Shown in pieces: positions 6,726 to 10,000 of a DNA stretch of 10,000 nucleotides (the stretch's first letter is position 1; the number at the start of each line of letters is the position of its first letter). This DNA is from Anaerolinea sp. (GTDB lineage: Bacteria > Chloroflexota > Anaerolineae > Anaerolineales > Anaerolineaceae), in contig JAIWNK010000082.1 in the NCBI GenBank assembly GCA_020216845.1, forward strand, positions 1 through 10,000, written 5' to 3'. Position numbers and translations under genes: made by a program. The notes below the pieces were generated by a model that saw only the letters and a list, made by a program, of their open reading frames with translations, had not been told where the DNA came from and did not search any database.

Positions 6726-7616
6726 ATGAAAACCATATTCCGCCCCCTTTGCATTTCCCTGGCATTGCTGATCCTGCTTTCCTCATGCAACCTGCCAGTT
6801 CCTGCTGCCTCGCCCACCCCCGATCTACTTGCCACGCAGGTCTTATTAGCCCTCACCAACATGCCAACCAGCCCCGCCACAGAGGTCCCAACAGCTGCGC
6901 CGCCCCCGCCCGACCTCCCCACCCCAACCAGCCCTGCCACAATCGCAGATACACCCACAACCGCACCCAGCCCAACGACGCAACCAACCCTACCCCCTCC
7001 GCCCACCGCCACCCCCTCTCCCGAAGACCCGACACTCTCCCTTGGTACCCCCACCTGGCAGGATAGCTTTGCCAGCGGCACAAACTGGAACCTGAGCGGC
7101 GATGGTTACAAAGACGATTACACCCACATCAAAATTGAAAATGATGCCATGCAACTCACCAGTCTGACCGCTACCGGCTGGCGCGGTTGGCGCTTGGGCG
7201 GGCGCAAAATCACCAATGCATACCTGGAAGTGACCCTGCGCACCGGTTCTTGCTCTGGAGCCGATTCCTATGGCCTGATTGCCCGTGCCCCCGATTACAG
7301 CTCCGGTCAGGGGTACTACTTCCAGCTCACCTGCGATGGTCGCTACAACTTCACCGTCTGGGATGCAAGCGGCAACCGCGCCTTGTTCTCACCGGAAAAC
7401 AACCCGGCCATTTTGGGCGGGTCGAACCAAACCAACCGCATTGGCCTATGGCTACAAGGCAACACCATCAAGCTCTATGCCAATGGCAAATTGCTGCGCG
7501 AATTCAGCGACAGCAGCATTCCGGGCCCCGGCTATTTTGGCCTGTTCATCGCCGGTCTTGGCTCAACCGGCTTTACCTACTTCGCCGATAGCATCGCCTA
7601 TTGGGAATTACCCTAG
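6726..7616 (+). CDS. Lipoprotein with Pro/Thr-rich stalk and jelly-roll-like domain
   Basis: A surface-anchored protein of 296 residues with no known reaction. The signal peptide ends in the lipobox LSSC, so Cys21 should carry the lipid. Residues about 22-105 form a low-complexity stalk rich in Pro, Thr, Ala and Ser, probably extended. From about 108 to the end there is a beta-rich domain with many aromatic residues: WQDSF, WRLGGRKITNAYLEVTLRT, YGLIARAPDY, GYYFQLTCDGRYNFTVWD, and a final FADSIAYWELP. This layout resembles LamG/concanavalin-like or DUF1080-like jelly-roll domains, so carbohydrate or other surface binding is plausible but unproven. Cys176 and Cys203 may form a disulfide. AAGGAG (6713-6718) lies 7 bases before the ATG. 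The exonuclease gene follows after 13 bases, with its ribosome binding site overlapping this stop codon, so the two are co-transcribed. Confidence 0.85.
   Translation: MKTIFRPLCISLALLILLSSCNLPVPAASPTPDLLATQVLLALTNMPTSPATEVPTAAPPPPDLPTPTSPATIADTPTTAPSPTTQPTLPPPPTATPSPEDPTLSLGTPTWQDSFASGTNWNLSGDGYKDDYTHIKIENDAMQLTSLTATGWRGWRLGGRKITNAYLEVTLRTGSCSGADSYGLIARAPDYSSGQGYYFQLTCDGRYNFTVWDASGNRALFSPENNPAILGGSNQTNRIGLWLQGNTIKLYANGKLLREFSDSSIPGPGYFGLFIAGLGSTGFTYFADSIAYWELP
6864..6941 (+). repeat. Imperfect 18-base direct repeat, 60-base period, in the stalk coding region
   Basis: Copies at 6864-6881 and 6924-6941 differ at one base (a C/T change). The distance is exactly 60 bases, or 20 codons, and both encode PTSPAT-type peptide. 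This suggests growth of the stalk by in-frame duplication. Confidence 0.7.
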
Positions 7617-7629
7617 AGGATTACGCTCC

Positions 7630-8211
7630 ATGACTTCCCCCGCTTTAACCACTGCCGCTCAACGCGCCGTGCAAATTGCCCGCCAAATGATCGTCAAAAA
7701 ACCACTTTATCTGGATACGGAAACGACCGGCCTCAGTCAGACGGATGAAATCGTTGAAATCAGCGTCATTGATGACAATGGCGACACCGTCTTCGAATCA
7801 CTGGTGCGCCCCAGTCAGCCCATTCCTCCCGAAGCAAGCCGCATTCACGGCATCACCGATGAAATGGTGCGCACTGCCCGCCCATGGCCCATCCTCTGGC
7901 CGCAGCTCAAGCCACTGCTCGCCGGGCGCGTGCTGGGCATCTACAACAGCGAATTCGATAAACGCATGATGAAGCAATCCATGGAACGCTATCGCCTGCC
8001 CTGGAATGAAACCTTCCAGGACGTGGATATTCTGCGGCTATTTGCCGATTATCGCAGCGAATGGGATAGCCGCAAGGGCGGTTATCGCTTCTTCAAGCTG
8101 GAAGACGCCGGGCGCTTCTTCAACATCTCCCTACCCAATGCCCATCGCTCCACCGCCGACACCCTGTTAACACGAGCCGTTTTGCACTGCATTGCCGGAT
8201 TGCCTTATTAG
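7630..8211 (+). CDS. DnaQ-like 3'-5' exonuclease, DEDDh type
   Basis: A stand-alone exonuclease of 193 residues, acting on DNA or RNA ends in the cytoplasm. All five catalytic residues are visible: Asp29 and Glu31 in LDTETTGL, Asp110 in [12 protein letters not shown], and His172 and Asp177 in NAHRSTADT. The motif [10 protein letters not shown] (71-80) is typical of the DnaQ/PolC epsilon exonuclease branch. No polymerase, BRCT or helicase domain is attached, so it could be a proofreading subunit, an oligoribonuclease-like trimmer or a general repair nuclease. The frame is open for 117 more codons upstream, but that part lies within the lipoprotein gene in another frame. The ATG at 7630 is preceded by AGAGGA (7615-7620), which overlaps the lipoprotein stop codon, so this start is preferred. 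Confidence 0.93.
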   Translation: MTSPALTTAAQRAVQIARQMIVKKPLYLDTETTGLSQTDEIVEISVIDDNGDTVFESLVRPSQPIPPEASRIHGITDEMVRTARPWPILWPQLKPLLAGRVLGIYNSEFDKRMMKQSMERYRLPWNETFQDVDILRLFADYRSEWDSRKGGYRFFKLEDAGRFFNISLPNAHRSTADTLLTRAVLHCIAGLPY

Positions 8212-8217
8212 TCTGCC

Positions 8218-8239
8218 GCTGCGGAACCGCAGCTTGTTT
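8218..8239 (+). terminator. Possible weak terminator or hairpin between exonuclease and msrP
   Basis: GCTGCGG-AA-CCGCAGC (8218-8233) is a perfect inverted repeat, forming a 6-bp stem with a GAAC loop in practice. It starts 6 bases after the exonuclease stop and is followed by the T-rich TTGTTT. The broken T run makes it a weak terminator at best; it may only reduce readthrough into msrP. Confidence 0.4.
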
Positions 8240-8272
8240 GTGTCAAAACAATTTGGATAACAAAGACCGCAA

Positions 8273-8277
8273 AAGGA
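8273..8277 (+). promoter_or_regulatory. Ribosome binding site deciding the msrP start
   Basis: AAGGA ends 11 bases before the ATG at 8289, slightly long but acceptable. The earlier in-frame ATG at 8238 has no such site. Confidence 0.55.
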
Positions 8278-8288
8278 TATTTTTTACC

Positions 8289-9227
<939 letters not shown>

Positions 9228-9236
9228 GTTTCCTTC

Positions 9237-9833
9237 ATGCCCAAACGCTTGCTGACGATTTTGCTACATAGTCTCTCGTTGCTGCCCCTCCTTCTGCTAA
9301 TCATCAATGGGCTAGGCGGCAGGCTGACGGCCAACCCCATCCAGGCCATCACCCAACGCACCGGTCAGGCAGCGGTGCTATGGCTGCTGTTCTCGTTGAG
9401 CTGCTCCCCGCTGCAATGGCTCAGCGGATGGCATTTCGCTGGGCAAGCCCGCCGCCCACTAGGGCTATATGCCTTTTTCTATGCCGCACTGCACTTTCTC
9501 ACCTTTGCCGTGCTGGATTACGGGCTCAATCTGTCGCTCATTGGCGCAGCCCTGCTGGAAAAACGCTTCATCCTGGTTGGTTTGCTGGCTTTGCTGCTCT
9601 TGTTGGCCCTGGCCCTCACCTCCAACCGCGCTGCCATGCGCTATCTCGGGCGCCATTGGAAGCGTCTGCATCGCCTGTCCTATGCTGCTGCTCTTGCCGT
9701 TTTGCATTACCTTTGGGCGGTTAAGAGCGATATCCGTCAGCCGCTGCTCTATGGCAGCATCTTGTTGATTTTGCTAACCTTGCGCCTGCCGCCCATTCGC
9801 CGCGCTCTAATCCACCTGCGCCAACGCAGCTAA
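9237..9833 (+). CDS. msrQ: MsrQ, heme-binding membrane subunit of the MsrPQ system
   Basis: An integral membrane cytochrome b-type protein of 198 residues that passes electrons from the cytoplasm or quinone pool to MsrP. Hydrophobic segments lie at about 5-25, 44-60, 76-94, 110-128, 146-163 and 170-185. Histidines in the family's heme-ligand positions are His86 (YAALHFLTF), His145 (WKRLHRLSY) and His157 (AVLHYLWAVKSD). The loop TGQAAVLWLLFSLSCSPLQ is also typical of the YedZ family. It starts 9 bases after the msrP stop. There is no clear ribosome binding site before the ATG, so it may depend on ribosomes finishing msrP. The pairing with msrP makes the assignment firm. Confidence 0.94.
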   Translation: MPKRLLTILLHSLSLLPLLLLIINGLGGRLTANPIQAITQRTGQAAVLWLLFSLSCSPLQWLSGWHFAGQARRPLGLYAFFYAALHFLTFAVLDYGLNLSLIGAALLEKRFILVGLLALLLLLALALTSNRAAMRYLGRHWKRLHRLSYAAALAVLHYLWAVKSDIRQPLLYGSILLILLTLRLPPIRRALIHLRQRS

Positions 9834-9847
9834 TGCGCACATCTCTG

Positions 9848-9856
9848 TGCTACAAT
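9848..9856 (+). promoter_or_regulatory. Extended -10 promoter before the final gene
   Basis: TGC-TACAAT is an extended -10 element with one mismatch in the hexamer. No convincing -35 is seen. RNA would start near 9863, about 25 bases before the proposed TTG start. Confidence 0.5.
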
Positions 9857-9887
9857 TAAGCATCTTGTTGCATTGGAGACTCGTGGC

Positions 9888-10000
9888 TTGAACGTTCCAA
9901 CGCTTACCCCCCTTCAAAGCGAACTATCACAGCTTCCCTCTGGCACCTATCGCTTCTTACACGGCCCTGCTGGCTGTGGCAAAACCACTGTGGGCCTGGC
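9888..10000 (+). CDS. P-loop NTPase, N-terminus only (cut by window end)
   Basis: The first 37 codons are visible. They begin with a probable TTG start preceded by GGAG (9875-9878) at 9 bases. The peptide reaches a clear Walker A motif, GPAGCGKTT at residues 26-34, after LPSGTYRFLH. A Walker A so close to the N-terminus, after a short leader, would fit a UvrD/AddB-like helicase-nuclease, but other P-loop families fit too and nothing further can be seen. The frame is open upstream of the TTG, so another non-ATG start, such as TTG at 9873, is possible; the GTG at 9883 is in a different frame that stops at once. Confidence 0.7.
   Translation, partial: MNVPTLTPLQSELSQLPSGTYRFLHGPAGCGKTTVGL

Noticed and set aside
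7279..7629. N-terminal extension of the exonuclease
   Set aside because: The extension lies inside the lipoprotein gene in another frame and lacks domain character; the ATG at 7630 has a ribosome binding site.
8234..8261. Promoter or operator for msrP (TTGTTT with GATAAC; TTGTTT/AAACAA inverted repeat)
   Set aside because: Both boxes match the consensus poorly, and the 6-base repeat is too short and AT-rich to support a site.

Overview
The window looks like chromosomal DNA of a moderately GC-rich Chloroflexota bacterium, probably of the Anaerolineae type. This is an inference from protein style: a Thr/Pro-rich lipoprotein with a C-terminal jelly-roll-like domain, a baseplate-J-like membrane protein beside ruvX and mltG, a polyphosphate glucokinase, and a small 7Fe-type ferredoxin next to superoxide dismutase. 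No marker gene settles the taxonomy. Coding density is very high and no gene-free stretch exceeds about 130 bases.

Layout. From 1 to 1242 a near-consensus promoter drives sod (Fe/Mn superoxide dismutase) and a ferredoxin, closed by a textbook intrinsic terminator. Next on + is an aspartase/fumarase-family lyase (1279-2727). It converges with a minus-strand block that reads right to left: a 498-residue baseplate-J-like membrane protein (6609-5113), ruvX (5110-4676), mltG (4669-3527) and polyphosphate glucokinase (3477-2731). The first three are coupled by gaps of 2 and 6 bases. The glucokinase has its own extended -10 element. A 116-base divergent region (6610-6725) carries promoters for both sides. 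On +, from 6726, lie a lipoprotein, a DnaQ-like DEDDh exonuclease, and the msrP-msrQ pair for repair of oxidised methionine outside the cytoplasm. The window ends in the first 37 codons of a P-loop protein with a probable TTG start.

How the genes fit together. Two units handle oxidative damage: sod plus ferredoxin at the left and msrPQ at the right. The minus-strand block combines cell-envelope work (MltG, and the baseplate-J-like membrane protein) with RuvX and a sugar kinase that uses polyphosphate. I see no phage, CRISPR, insertion sequence, tRNA or rRNA, and no recognisable defence system. The least explained item is the baseplate-J-like membrane protein, which also appears to be read from a nearly leaderless mRNA.
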